Part shown: one piece after another, positions 43,098 through 52,361 of the stretch
How positions within the stretch are numbered: position 1 is the first letter of the stretch
Layout: each line of letters opens with the position of its first letter
Assembly: GCF_910593845.1 (NCBI RefSeq)
Contig: NZ_CAJVAS010000024.1
Span: forward strand, 32,047 to 96,046
Origin: Paenibacillus solanacearum
GTDB taxonomy: Bacteria > Bacillota > Bacilli > Paenibacillales > NBRC-103111
Reading direction: 5' to 3'
Length of the DNA: 64,000 bases
Translations under genes and position numbers: made by a program
Notes under the pieces: generated by a model
Databases searched by the model: none
Seen by the model: only the letters and a program-made list of their open reading frames with translations
Told to the model about the DNA's origin: nothing

Positions 43098-43852
43098 AGC
43101 GCAATCACTTCCTTTGCAAGCTCCATATACACTTCAGCTCCTTTGGATTTCGGATCGTAAGTGATAATCGACTGTCCATGGCTCGGAGCTTCGCTAAGTC
43201 TTATATTTCGCGGTATGATCGTTTGATACACTTTTTGTTGAAAATACTTTTTAACCTCTTCGATAACCTGCATACCCAGATTCGTACGCGCGTCAAACAT
43301 CGTTAACAAAACGCCTTCAATTTGCAGCGTTGTGTTCAAATGTTTTTGTACAAGGCGAACCGTGTTTAACAGTTGGCTCAGTCCTTCCAACGCGTAGTAC
43401 TCACATTGAATCGGGATAATGACCGAATCGGCAGCAGTTAAAGAGTTGACGGTGAGAATACCAAGCGAAGGAGGGCAATCGATCAAGATATAATCATACA
43501 TATGCTTAACCAACTGAAGCGATTTTTTTAACCGCACTTCCCTGGAGATCGTCGGTACAAGTTCAATTTCCGCACCTGCCAGCTGAATCGTGGCTGGGAT
43601 AATTTTCAAATTAGGGATATTCGTATCAACCGTCGCATCTTTCGGATGCACATCATTAATAAGCACATCATAAATACAGTATGTAACGTCAGCTTTGCTT
43701 ACGCCAATACCGCTTGTCGTATTTCCTTGGGGATCAATGTCAACGAGCAATACTCTCTTACCTAACGATGCAAGGGATGCACCCAAATTAACAGAAGTCG
43801 TTGTTTTTCCCACTCCACCCTTTTGGTTGGTAATGGCGATTATCTTGGACAA
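43094..43852 (-). CDS. parA: chromosome-partitioning ATPase ParA/Soj
   Basis: The 252-residue deviant Walker ATPase (MSKIIAITNQKGGVGKTTTSVNLG) binds DNA as an ATP dimer, helps separate origins with ParB and regulates DnaA. Conserved DxDPQGN, IIDCPPSLG and IPRNIRLSEAPSHG are present. TTG at 43852 is chosen since GAGGTGA lies seven bases upstream and the protein then matches Soj; ATG at 43858 is a close alternative, too near to the Shine-Dalgarno. It overlaps parB by four bases. Confidence 0.95.
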   Translation of the reverse strand: MSKIIAITNQKGGVGKTTTSVNLGASLASLGKRVLLVDIDPQGNTTSGIGVSKADVTYCIYDVLINDVHPKDATVDTNIPNLKIIPATIQLAGAEIELVPTISREVRLKKSLQLVKHMYDYILIDCPPSLGILTVNSLTAADSVIIPIQCEYYALEGLSQLLNTVRLVQKHLNTTLQIEGVLLTMFDARTNLGMQVIEEVKKYFQQKVYQTIIPRNIRLSEAPSHGQSIITYDPKSKGAEVYMELAKEVIAL

Positions 43853-44366
43853 AATCATTTCACCTCTAATACACAATTTAATGTGTATGAATCTTTGTAA
43901 TGATGTATTATTGCCATTGAAGTCCGTCGACCTTACTGCTGCATTCTCACCTTGCCGATTCAGCGTATCAGCCAATTAGACATTATAATCACTCTCAAAA
44001 AACGGCATTGCGACTTGATAGCCTAATATAAAATTGCGAATCTATCGAATCTAGCAAATCAACACATGGAAAACTTTTAAATAGACAAAAAAATAGACAT
44101 TATACAATATAATTCGACAACAACCAGCGTTAATGTGTCTGTAGACTTTACTTCGATTACAACACATCAAAAAAAGATTTTCCTCAAATGCGTTACATCA
44201 TACTCCACACAAGCAAAAAAATATCGCCCACACGGAGCAAATTCATTAATTCACAAGCAATAAAAACAACATACCAGTCGCAAAGAAAAACAAGAAAAGA
44301 AAAGCCTCGTTACGAGGCTATCGTTTTTCTACGAATCTAGTATGAAATAATATTACTTTATCTATT
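43853..44366. other. 514-bp AT-rich region between parA and noc
   Basis: It should contain the parA promoter. A TATAAT on the minus strand (43987-43982) is seen, but its -35 (CAATGC at 44010-44005) is weak. The stretch 44060-44280 is very AT-rich and has no gene. The noc terminator is at 44303-44319. Confidence 0.5.
44303..44319 (-). terminator. noc terminator
   Basis: AGCCTCG-TTA-CGAGGCT stem, followed on the minus strand by TTTCTTTTCTTG. Confidence 0.8.
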
Positions 44367-45185
44367 TTACCTCTTTGGTATACGAATTACAATCTCATAA
44401 TGATCATCATGATCTTGCTCACTTGTATTAATGGGCAAACCGGATGAAGCCACCATGTCTACGGATTGTCTGATCGTATTGAGAGCCAGTCTAACATCTT
44501 TGGAGAACGATACTCGTTTGGCTTTCCCTTTACTTTTGGCCGATTCCTTCAATAACGCAATTCGCGCTTCCGTTTGCTTTACGTTCAATTCCTTCGTGAT
44601 GACTTCCTCCAGCATTTTCAGTTGAGGCTCCTCTTGATCAAGAGCCAACAATGCCCTGGCATGCCGTTCTGTGATTTTGCGGTCAATCAATGCCAGCTTC
44701 ACCGGCTCAGACAATTGCAGCAGTCTGATCTTGTTGGCAATCGTCGATTGGCTTTTCCCTAATCTTTGCGCAAGGCTTTCCTGCGTAAGATGATGCAGAT
44801 CGATCAACTGTTGATAAGCAATGGCTTCTTCGATAGCCGTCAAGCCTTCACGCTGCAAATTTTCAATCAACGCGATCGAAGCCGCTTGCGAATCATTGAA
44901 TTCCTTCACGATAGCAGGAATCGTATCATACCCAAGCTTCCTGACCGCCCGCCAACGACGTTCCCCCGCAATGATCTCAAACCGGTTATTTCGAACGCGC
45001 ACAACAATGGGCTGAATAACGCCATGTGTCTTAATGGTTTGTGATAGTTCCTCAATCCGCTCGTCATCAAATATCGTTCTAGGCTGATACGGACTCGGTA
45101 CGATGTCATTGACCGGAACATTCTTCACTTCGTCTGGCGAAGCCTTATCGTTAAAACCGAACAATTTGGAAAGTTGTTCCTTCAT
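44367..45185 (-). CDS. noc: nucleoid occlusion protein Noc
   Basis: The 272-residue ParB paralogue has an N-terminal membrane-targeting amphipathic stretch (MKEQLSKLFGF), a CTP-binding domain (VPSPYQPRTIFDDERI, GERRWRAVRKL), an HTH (LAQRLGKSQSTIANKIRLLQLSEP) and a C-terminal dimer domain. It blocks FtsZ assembly over the nucleoid after binding NBS sites. ATG at 45185 is chosen from GGGTGG about ten bases upstream. It is clearly distinct from parB downstream, so both proteins are present, as in Bacillus. Confidence 0.95.
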   Translation of the reverse strand: MKEQLSKLFGFNDKASPDEVKNVPVNDIVPSPYQPRTIFDDERIEELSQTIKTHGVIQPIVVRVRNNRFEIIAGERRWRAVRKLGYDTIPAIVKEFNDSQAASIALIENLQREGLTAIEEAIAYQQLIDLHHLTQESLAQRLGKSQSTIANKIRLLQLSEPVKLALIDRKITERHARALLALDQEEPQLKMLEEVITKELNVKQTEARIALLKESAKSKGKAKRVSFSKDVRLALNTIRQSVDMVASSGLPINTSEQDHDDHYEIVIRIPKR

Positions 45186-45283
45186 TACGATAACCACCCG
45201 ATCTCTTCACCGATAAATATTGTGTCTATATAAATAATTCTCCAGAAATATCTAAATTCCTGCTGTCATAAGCAAACAACTTT

Positions 45284-45301
45284 ATTGTAGGATTCTACAA
45301 T
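45284..45301. promoter_or_regulatory. palindrome ATTGTAGGATTCTACAAT
   Basis: Seven-base arms flank a GATT spacer, typical size for a dimeric repressor site about 100 bases upstream of the noc start. No binding protein can be assigned. Confidence 0.3.
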
Positions 45302-45548
45302 TCAAGAAACATTCACATCCGGCACTTTCACGACAACGTTTCTCTCATATATAACATAAAGCCCTATTTACCCTTATACTCATCATCATACGATTCACAA
45401 TAATTGCGTATACACAACTAGATATTTATGTTCCATGCATCCATTTGTTTCATTGTCGCTATCGATTCAGCTTATAGTGATAGCATCCATCATAATGCGG
45501 CCTTAACAATTCATTTCTCTCACTCTATCTGAATAGTAACTTGAAATA

Positions 45549-45564
45549 TGTTCCACGTGAAACA
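45549..45564. promoter_or_regulatory. parS site next to rsmG
   Basis: Perfect 16-base TGTTCCACGTGAAACA just before the rsmG stop codon. Together with the parB site it forms an origin-proximal parS pair about 3 kb apart. Confidence 0.95.
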
Positions 45565-45567
45565 TCA

Positions 45568-46299
45568 TTACACGCGAAGTAATGGAGTTTTTAATGGCAT
45601 TCCAGCCTTGCGCGGATATTTCCGCGGCGTCGTCCCTTCTTTGCCAATCACAATAATATGGCGAGTCGATTCTTCAACCGGCAATTCAAAACGATGCGTT
45701 TGCAGTAACTTCCCGTTCAATTCTTTTAAACTGTAAGCAGCCTCATCCATTTCTTGCTGCATGTCTTGCCCCTTCATTGCAACAAACGTTCCTCCGCTTT
45801 TGGCAAAAGGCAAACAAAATTCATTCAGCACGGCAAGCCTGGCGACGGCTCTGGCCGTCACCATATCATAGCGATCTCTGTGCGCTAGCAACCGGGCTAT
45901 ATCTTCCGCCCGACCATGAACGCAGTTTACATTTCCAATCGCTAACTTATCACACAAATGCTTCAAAAATTGGATGCGCTTATTTAGAGAATCGACAATC
46001 GTTACCTCAAGATGCGGAAAAGCGATTTTCAACGGGAGGCTTGGAAAACCAGCGCCAGACCCAATATCGGCAATGGAACGGATTTGCGTAACGGGTACAA
46101 AAAAAGAGAGGGAAAGGGAGTCGTAAAAATGTTTAATATACACTTGCTCCCTTTCCGTTATGCCGGTCAAGTTCATTCGTTCATTCCAATCGACCAGCTC
46201 TTTATAATAAATTTCAAACTGATCGAGCTGCTTTGTCGATAATGAAATGTTTCTACGATTTAATAGTTGGGTAAACTGCTGTTGAACCGTATCCATCAT
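45568..46299 (-). CDS. rsmG: 16S rRNA (guanine527-N7)-methyltransferase RsmG
   Basis: The 243-residue enzyme (GidB) methylates G527 of 16S rRNA. It shows the SAM-binding SIADIGSGAGFPSLPLKIAFPHLEVTIVDS and DMVTARAVARLAVL motifs. Loss gives low-level streptomycin resistance in other species. Its ATG overlaps the mnmG stop by four bases (ATGA). Confidence 0.97.
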   Translation of the reverse strand: MMDTVQQQFTQLLNRRNISLSTKQLDQFEIYYKELVDWNERMNLTGITEREQVYIKHFYDSLSLSFFVPVTQIRSIADIGSGAGFPSLPLKIAFPHLEVTIVDSLNKRIQFLKHLCDKLAIGNVNCVHGRAEDIARLLAHRDRYDMVTARAVARLAVLNEFCLPFAKSGGTFVAMKGQDMQQEMDEAAYSLKELNGKLLQTHRFELPVEESTRHIIVIGKEGTTPRKYPRKAGMPLKTPLLRV

Positions 46300-48188
46300 T
46301 GCGCCCTAGCCGCCACGACTTTATTGTAATGTTCCAAATAGACCAGCAATATCGAAATGTCGGCTGGAGTCACGCCGGAGATCCGTGATGCTTGCCCGAT
46401 GGAGATCGGCCGGATTTTGGCGAGTTTCTGCTTTGCCTCGGAAGCAATCCCATGAATCTCTTCATAGACGATATCATCAGGTATACGCTTCTTCTCCATC
46501 TTCCGCAGTCGTTCTACTTGCGCAAGCTGTTTTTCAATATAGCCGCTGTACTTCACTTGAATTTCGACCTGCTCCTTCATCTCCTCCGTCAATTCCAGCG
46601 GAGATGGCGATAGCGAATGGATATGCTCCAGCGTTACTTCCGGACGGCGAAGAAGTGTGAGCAGATCTACCGAGTTATTCAATTCCGCGCTTCCGAGCGA
46701 TGCAAGCAGCTGCTGCACTTCAGCAGCCGGCTTCACTTTCGTTGTTTTCAATCGTTCCATCTCTTCTTCGACCAGTCGCACCTTCATTTGGAAGCGTGCG
46801 AACCGCTCATCCGATATAAGCCCGATTTCATGACCTGTCGGCGTCAAACGCAAATCCGCATTATCATGACGAAGCAGCAGACGGTATTCCGCTCTGGACG
46901 TTAACAACCGGTACGGCTCACTCGTTCCTTTGGTCACCAGATCATCAATAAGTACGCCTATATACGCCTCAGAGCGATCCAAAATGACAGCTTCTTTCCC
47001 TTGGACCTTACGCGCCGCGTTAATTCCTGCCATAATGCCTTGACCAGCCGCTTCCTCATACCCGGAAGTACCGTTAATTTGTCCTGCCGTAAACAACCCA
47101 TCAACGATCTTCGTTTCGAGGGAAGGCTTCAGCTGTGTCGGAACGACGGCATCATACTCGATCGCATAACCGGTACGCATCATCTCCACTTTCTCCAGCC
47201 CCGGTATGGAACGTAAAATTTGCAGCTGCACGTCCTCCGGCATGCTAGTGGAAAGCCCTTGAACATAATACTCCTTCGTATTCCGTCCTTCTGGCTCTAG
47301 GAAAATTTGATGCTGCGGCTTGTCGCTAAATCTTACAATTTTATCTTCAATGGAAGGACAATAACGCGGCCCGGTTCCTTCGATCGCACCGGAGAACATC
47401 GGCGCGCGATGCAAATTATCATTAATGATTTGATGTGTTTTTTCCGACGTGTAAGTTAACCAGCAAGGCAGCTGATTTGGGATCTCCTCTGTCGTCTCAA
47501 AAGAGAAAAACTTCGGCTTCTCATCCCCCGGCTGAATCGTCGTTTGGGAGAAGTCGATCGAGTCTTTATGCACCCGCGGCGGCGTACCCGTTTTGAAGCG
47601 AACAAGCTCCAGTCCGTGGCTGCGCAAATTCTCCGACAGCTTCACTGCCGGCTGCTGATTGTTCGGTCCGCTCTCGTACATCAATTCGCCCATAATTATT
47701 TTGCCGCGCAGATAGGTTCCGGTCGTCAGCACAACCGCTCTTCCTCTATATGTCGCACCCGTTTTCGTGATGACGCCTTTGCACACGCCATCCTCAACGA
47801 CCAGTTCCTCCGCCATCCCTTGGCGAAGCGTCAGCCGCTCCTGCTTCTCAATCGTTTCCTTCATGATGTGCTGATACAAAAATTTGTCGGCCTGCGCGCG
47901 CAAAGCATGAACCGCCGGACCTTTACCGGTATTGAGCATGCGCATCTGAATATACGTTCGGTCAATGTTGCGTCCCATCTCTCCGCCAAGCGCGTCGATT
48001 TCGCGGACGACGTGACCTTTCGCCGGTCCACCGATGGACGGGTTACACGGCATAAACGCGACCATATCCAGATTGATGGTCAGCAGCAGCGTCTCCGCAC
48101 CCATTCGCGCTGCCGCAAGGGCGGCCTCACAGCCTGCGTGGCCGGCGCCAATTACAATGACGTCATATTCCCCTGCATTGTAAGTCAT
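46296..48188 (-). CDS. mnmG: tRNA uridine-5-carboxymethylaminomethyl modification enzyme MnmG
   Basis: The 630-residue FAD enzyme (GidA) works with MnmE to modify wobble uridine in tRNA. It has the dinucleotide motif VIGAGHAGCEAALAAARMG, the Cys region CNPSIGGPAKGH and the GYEEAAGQGIMAGINAA FAD loop. It follows mnmE by 60 bases and is coupled to rsmG. Confidence 0.98.
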   Translation of the reverse strand: MTYNAGEYDVIVIGAGHAGCEAALAAARMGAETLLLTINLDMVAFMPCNPSIGGPAKGHVVREIDALGGEMGRNIDRTYIQMRMLNTGKGPAVHALRAQADKFLYQHIMKETIEKQERLTLRQGMAEELVVEDGVCKGVITKTGATYRGRAVVLTTGTYLRGKIIMGELMYESGPNNQQPAVKLSENLRSHGLELVRFKTGTPPRVHKDSIDFSQTTIQPGDEKPKFFSFETTEEIPNQLPCWLTYTSEKTHQIINDNLHRAPMFSGAIEGTGPRYCPSIEDKIVRFSDKPQHQIFLEPEGRNTKEYYVQGLSTSMPEDVQLQILRSIPGLEKVEMMRTGYAIEYDAVVPTQLKPSLETKIVDGLFTAGQINGTSGYEEAAGQGIMAGINAARKVQGKEAVILDRSEAYIGVLIDDLVTKGTSEPYRLLTSRAEYRLLLRHDNADLRLTPTGHEIGLISDERFARFQMKVRLVEEEMERLKTTKVKPAAEVQQLLASLGSAELNNSVDLLTLLRRPEVTLEHIHSLSPSPLELTEEMKEQVEIQVKYSGYIEKQLAQVERLRKMEKKRIPDDIVYEEIHGIASEAKQKLAKIRPISIGQASRISGVTPADISILLVYLEHYNKVVAARAQ

Positions 48189-48248
48189 AATATCTCACCT
48201 TCCTAAATTCATTGCTGAGCAATGGATGTATCCTTAAGCCTAAGCTTA

Positions 48249-49628
48249 TTATTTCCCCAAACAAAACTGTGAAAAAATTTGATCGATGAGTGAATCGCTC
48301 ACCGAATCACCAATAATTTCGCCGAGGTGTTCCCACGCTCTTCGAATATCGATCTGCACCATATCGATCGGAATGTACTGCTCGGTCGCCGAATAAGCTT
48401 CGTCGAGCGACTGCTTCGCCTGCTTCAACAATTGAATGTGGCGCGAATTGCTCACATACGTCAAATCGCTCGACTCCAGCTGTCCACTGAAAAAGATGCC
48501 CGCGATCGCCTTTTCCAAATCATTGATCCCTTGCTGACGCAGCAGTGACATGCGTACGACATGCGCCTCGCCGAACGCTTCTATCAGCCGCGCTTCCTCG
48601 AGCTGCTGCGGAAGATCCAGCTTATTCATAATCGCGATGATCTGGCGGTCCTTCAGCTCCTCGATCATGCGCAGCTCATCAGGCTGCAGCGGCTCCGCTC
48701 CGTTGAACACGAGCAATATCAGATCTGCATCGGCCAATGCCTGCCGCGACTTCTCCACGCCAATCTGCTCGACGATGTCCGACGTTTCGCGAATGCCCGC
48801 CGTATCGAGCAGCTTCAGCGGGATGCCGTTCACATTGACATATTCCTCCACCACGTCGCGCGTCGTGCCGGCAATGTCAGTCACGATCGCCCGCTCTTCC
48901 TGGGCGAACGTATTTAGCAGCGAAGACTTTCCTACGTTCGGCTTCCCGACGATCGCCGTTACAAGACCTTCGCGTAAAATTTTACCCTGCTGCGCCGTCG
49001 TTAGTAAACGATCGATTTCCAAAAGCGCGGCGGCGCATTTCTCCTTAATAAAAGTATTCGTCATTTCTTCGACATCATGCTCGGGATAGTCAATATTCAC
49101 TTCGATATGAGCCATCAGCTCGACCAGTTGATGTCGCAATTCCTTAATCTTCTTCGACAAGCTGCCTTCGGACTGCTTGAGCGCGATGCGGAACGCACGG
49201 TCCGATTTGGAACGAATCAGGTCTATGACCGCTTCTGCCTGCGATAAGTCAATACGTCCGTTCAAAAATGCGCGTTTCGTAAATTCGCCCGGCTCCGCCA
49301 GTCGGGCTCCATTGTCTAGCAGCAAATCAAGCACCTTTCGTACCGATACGAATCCGCCATGACAGCTCACTTCAACCACATCTTCCTTCGTAAAGGAACG
49401 CGGCGCCCGCATTACAGTAACCAACGCTTCCTCCACCCGGGTTCCTGTGATGGGATCGGCGATATGCCCATAGTGAACTGTATGCGTCGGCACCTCAGTC
49501 AGCTTTTTTGACCCGGCGTGAAATATTTTTTCACATATTGCCACCGCCTCCGATCCGCTGACGCGAATGACCGCAATTCCTCCTTCGCCGGATGGTGTGG
49601 CGATGGCCGCAATCGTATCTTCAATCAT
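48249..49628 (-). CDS. mnmE: tRNA modification GTPase MnmE
   Basis: The 459-residue protein has an N-terminal tetrahydrofolate-binding domain (IAAIATPSGEGGIAVIRVSG), a central GTPase (G1 GKPNVGKSSLLN, G2 TDIAGTTRD, G3 DTAGIRET, G4 NKLD) and the C-terminal CLGK motif. ATG at 49628 has AGGAGG upstream, and the longer frame is not conserved. It acts with MnmG on U34 of tRNAs. Confidence 0.98.
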   Translation of the reverse strand: MIEDTIAAIATPSGEGGIAVIRVSGSEAVAICEKIFHAGSKKLTEVPTHTVHYGHIADPITGTRVEEALVTVMRAPRSFTKEDVVEVSCHGGFVSVRKVLDLLLDNGARLAEPGEFTKRAFLNGRIDLSQAEAVIDLIRSKSDRAFRIALKQSEGSLSKKIKELRHQLVELMAHIEVNIDYPEHDVEEMTNTFIKEKCAAALLEIDRLLTTAQQGKILREGLVTAIVGKPNVGKSSLLNTFAQEERAIVTDIAGTTRDVVEEYVNVNGIPLKLLDTAGIRETSDIVEQIGVEKSRQALADADLILLVFNGAEPLQPDELRMIEELKDRQIIAIMNKLDLPQQLEEARLIEAFGEAHVVRMSLLRQQGINDLEKAIAGIFFSGQLESSDLTYVSNSRHIQLLKQAKQSLDEAYSATEQYIPIDMVQIDIRRAWEHLGEIIGDSVSDSLIDQIFSQFCLGK

Positions 49629-49750
49629 CACTAGCCTCCTATCGTCTTGCCAGGCGGTCAAATTCTCCAGGCTCGTTTCGCCCTATCCATAGGCGCGGAC
49701 GGCCATGACCGTTGAAGCACAACTAAAAATTTCGATCAACTAAAGAAAAA

Positions 49751-49785
49751 GCAATGAAGCCATATGCAAGCTATGACATCATTGC
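49751..49785 (-). terminator. jag terminator
   Basis: GCAATGA/TCATTGC closes a hairpin; the minus-strand exit is TTTTTC. Confidence 0.65.
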
Positions 49786-49797
49786 AACCAAAAAATT

Positions 49798-50415
49798 TTA
49801 ACGCAGCGCGATTACGACACGCCGACTCGGTTCTTCGCCTCTGCTGAACGTCTTCACCTTCGGATGCTGCTGCAGCTGAGAATGGATCGCTTTGCGTTCT
49901 TGCGGGCCCATCGGCTCGAGCACTACTTCTTTCTTCGTGCGGATGACGCGTTCCGCAAGCCTTTCGGCCAAATCCTGAAGCGTTTTTTTGCGCCGTTCCC
50001 GGAACTGTTCGGCATCGATCATAATGCGTAAATGCCGGTCCGAATACCGGTTCGCTACGATATTGACGAGGTATTGCAGCGCATCGAGTGTCTGTCCGCG
50101 CCGGCCGATCAGCATGCCGAGCTCCGTTCCGTGCAAATGCAGCTCCGTTCCGTCCTTGTCCCGCTTTTGCTCGATCCGAACGTCCAGCTCCATCGTGCGA
50201 AGCACGTCCTGCAAAAATGCGACCGCTTCTTCCAGCGGATCCGGTATGAGCTCCAGCTCCACCTTTGCCTCTTTCACACCGATCAGACCGAACAATCCTT
50301 TGGCCGGCTGCTCCAAGACGCTCACTTTCACCCGTTCCTGCGGAACGTTCCATTGCTGCAGCCCGTTTCTTACGGCATCATCAATCGTTTTGCCCGTAAC
50401 CACGATAGTTTTCAT
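49798..50415 (-). CDS. jag: RNA-binding protein Jag (KhpB)
   Basis: The 205-residue protein has the N-terminal Jag_N domain, a KH domain (GMLIGRRGQTLDALQYLVN, about 90-110) and a C-terminal R3H domain (ERKAIHSQLQQHPKVKTFSRGEEPSRRVVIALR). It binds RNA with KhpA and influences cell elongation. It directly follows yidC by 15 bases, an arrangement conserved across Bacillales. Confidence 0.95.
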   Translation of the reverse strand: MKTIVVTGKTIDDAVRNGLQQWNVPQERVKVSVLEQPAKGLFGLIGVKEAKVELELIPDPLEEAVAFLQDVLRTMELDVRIEQKRDKDGTELHLHGTELGMLIGRRGQTLDALQYLVNIVANRYSDRHLRIMIDAEQFRERRKKTLQDLAERLAERVIRTKKEVVLEPMGPQERKAIHSQLQQHPKVKTFSRGEEPSRRVVIALR

Positions 50416-50430
50416 ATCATCCGGCCACCC

Positions 50431-51165
50431 TTATTTTTTAAGTTCACCCTTTTTACTAGGCCCACCATAAATAAAGTAAGACTGAACAATCGTGAAAATA
50501 TTGCTATATACCCAGTACAGCGGCAGCGCCGAAGCGAAATTCATCGCCATGACGAAAATCATGACCGGGAAAATGAACATCAGGCTTTGCATCTGCGGAT
50601 TCATTTGCGAAGACATCATTTTTTGCTGAAGGAAAGTGGTCAGTGCGGCCAGCAGCGGCAAAATGTAGAACGGGTCTTTCGTGCCGAGCTGCATCCACAA
50701 AAATGAATGTTCTCCGATATGATGGTTACGCATGATAGCATTATATAGAGCGATCAGAATCGGCATTTGCACCAAAATCGGCAAACATCCGGCAAGCGGA
50801 TTCACGCCTTCCTTCTGGAACAGCTTCATCGTTTCTTCCTGCTGTTTCTTCGGATCGTCTTTGAACTTGTCCTTCAGCTTCTTCAGCTCCGGCTGCAGCT
50901 CCTGCATCCGTTTCGAACTGCGCACCTGCTTCAATGTAAGCGGCAGTATAATCAAGCGAATAATCATCGTCACAACAAGGATGGATAATCCGTATTGTCC
51001 CCACAGTACATTCGCAAACCAGTCCAGCGAAGTCGCCAGCGGATATACGAAATACTTGTCCCATATACCGCTATTGGGATCGATCGGGGCCGTCGCCGGG
51101 CTACAACCCGCAAGCAGCAAAAATACCGCCAAAAACGGTACGTATTTCATGAATCGACGCGTCAA
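50431..51165 (-). CDS. yidC: membrane protein insertase YidC (SpoIIIJ type)
   Basis: The 244-residue lipoprotein-type insertase has a lipobox (FLLLAGCS) and five membrane helices, with the conserved LPLTLKQVRSSKRMQELQPELKKLK positively charged cytoplasmic hairpin. SpoIIIJ is also needed for forespore signalling. TTG at 51165 is kept because GGGAGGATATCATT precedes it. A downstream in-frame ATG has no such signal. It is one of the genes between rnpA and jag, with no yidD here. Confidence 0.95.
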   Translation of the reverse strand: MTRRFMKYVPFLAVFLLLAGCSPATAPIDPNSGIWDKYFVYPLATSLDWFANVLWGQYGLSILVVTMIIRLIILPLTLKQVRSSKRMQELQPELKKLKDKFKDDPKKQQEETMKLFQKEGVNPLAGCLPILVQMPILIALYNAIMRNHHIGEHSFLWMQLGTKDPFYILPLLAALTTFLQQKMMSSQMNPQMQSLMFIFPVMIFVMAMNFASALPLYWVYSNIFTIVQSYFIYGGPSKKGELKK

Positions 51166-51250
51166 AATGATATCCTCCCAAGTTGTTCTTTTTCCAAAGT
51201 AAACTATACCATAACTTCCGGCACAAGGAAACCAAGGAAACCCCGAATCG

Positions 51251-51610
51251 TCAGCTGCCGGTTTCCCCTTTTTTATGCAGAAGCGATGCGCGTTTGATCA
51301 CGTGCAGCACACTCTTTTCCATCTCGTGATATTCCATGTCCGCAGCCGGTTTGCGCGCAATAAGGATGAGATCGTATCCTCCAGGAAGACGAGACGCGTT
51401 CAACCGGACGATTTCCTTCAGCATACGCCGGATCCGGTTGCGCACAACCGCGTTGCCGAGCTTTTTGCTGACCGATACCCCGAGCCGGAACGCGTCCTGG
51501 CCGTGCTGCGCTTTATAATAAAGAACGAACTGGTGATTCGCTGCCGATTTGCCGTGGCGATACACCTTATCGAAATATTCTCTTTTCGTCAGTCTGTTTT
51601 TTTTCTCCAT
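51251..51610 (-). CDS. rnpA: ribonuclease P protein component
   Basis: The 119-residue basic protein binds the RNase P RNA and tRNA precursors. It has the RNR motif RNRIRRMLKEIVR and FRLGVSVSKKLGNAV. ATG at 51610 is the usual start (KNRLTKREYFDKVYRHGK). It follows rpmH; a terminator lies between the genes, so part of its expression comes by read-through. Confidence 0.96.
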   Translation of the reverse strand: MEKKNRLTKREYFDKVYRHGKSAANHQFVLYYKAQHGQDAFRLGVSVSKKLGNAVVRNRIRRMLKEIVRLNASRLPGGYDLILIARKPAADMEYHEMEKSVLHVIKRASLLHKKGETGS

Positions 51611-51700
51611 CGCGGTATCGCTCCATCCGGCCGTCATCGGGCGGCAAGTCCATCCCTATCGTTAACGAAATACAGCGCTTTTAAACGATTCCAACAAAAA

Positions 51701-51720
51701 AGACCACCTGTCAGTGGTCT
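51701..51720 (-). terminator. terminator between rpmH and rnpA
   Basis: AGACCAC-N6-GTGGTCT stem, with TTTTTTG on the minus strand. It reduces rnpA relative to rpmH. Confidence 0.75.
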
Positions 51721-51726
51721 CTTGTC

Positions 51727-51861
51727 TTATGCGCTCAATACTTTTCTTCCTTTTAGACGACGAGCCGCGAGTACTTTACGACCATTTTTCGTGCTCATTC
51801 TTTTACGGAAGCCGTGTACTTTGCTGCGCTTTCTTACATTCGGTTTGAAAGTTGGTCTCAT
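51727..51861 (-). CDS. rpmH: 50S ribosomal protein L34
   Basis: This 44-residue gene is shorter than the ORF cut-off but clear on the minus strand: MRPTFKPNVRKRSKVHGFRKR, then MSTKNGRKVLAARRLKGRKVLSA, then TAA. CAAGGAGGTGCACGATA precedes the ATG. It is the usual left flank of oriC. Confidence 0.98.
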   Translation of the reverse strand: MRPTFKPNVRKRSKVHGFRKRMSTKNGRKVLAARRLKGRKVLSA

Positions 51862-51908
51862 TATCGTGCACCTCCTTGAGGAATACCATTCCCAAAATAC
51901 CTTATAAC

Positions 51909-51937
51909 ATTAAACCATCTCGCCGCCCAAAAGTCAA
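51909..51937 (-). promoter_or_regulatory. rpmH promoter
   Basis: TTGACT (51937-51932), 17-base spacer, TTTAAT (51914-51909) on the minus strand. Confidence 0.6.
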
Positions 51938-52049
51938 CTTGCGATCCACAAAAAAACGGCAGCTAAAAAAACGCCAAATTTTACGTCCATCAACGCCTGT
52001 GCATAAGCTAAAAACGAATTTTTGGGGAAAATGTCGAAATGTTAACAAC

Positions 52050-52285
52050 TTATAAACAATATGTAGTATTGTGAACAAAATTTGCACACAAGTTATTGAA
52101 AATGTGGATAAATCCAAACATTCCGTTGCGCATCGGGGTTGTTTTTGTTATCATGGTTATGTTTTCGGTTGTGGATACAATTAATCATCAACAAAATTAT
52201 CAACAGCCTGTGGATATCTTTGTGAACAATTTTCAGGGCCTATGTATAATTTATAATATCCGATTCTGCATAATGTGGATAGTTC
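52050..52285. other. oriC, left part: DnaA-box cluster upstream of dnaA
   Basis: Sequences matching or close to TTATCCACA are seen at 52103-52111 (TGTGGATAA, perfect), 52170-52178 (TGTGGATAC), 52197-52205 (TTATCAACA), 52209-52217 (TGTGGATAT), 52221-52229 (TGTGAACAA) and 52274-52282 (TGTGGATAG). Their number and spacing match the incAB region of Bacillus oriC and allow DnaA to repress its own promoter. Confidence 0.85.
52220..52250 (+). promoter_or_regulatory. candidate dnaA promoter
   Basis: TATAAT at 52245-52250 with TTGTGA at 52220-52225, spacer 19 bases (non-ideal). A DnaA box overlaps the -35, consistent with autoregulation. Confidence 0.45.
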
Positions 52286-52361
52286 CGACACATTATCGTT
52301 TTTTTCTACAGGGTCGCGGCTTACGCCATACCGGTTATTTTTCCGAAGGAGTGAATAGATT

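Larger units (their letters stand above)
45186..45567. other. AT-rich region between noc and rsmG
   Basis: This 382-base gap holds a small palindrome at 45284-45301, probably the noc promoter to its left (not clearly placed), and ends with the parS site at 45549-45564. Nothing else is recognised. Confidence 0.5.
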
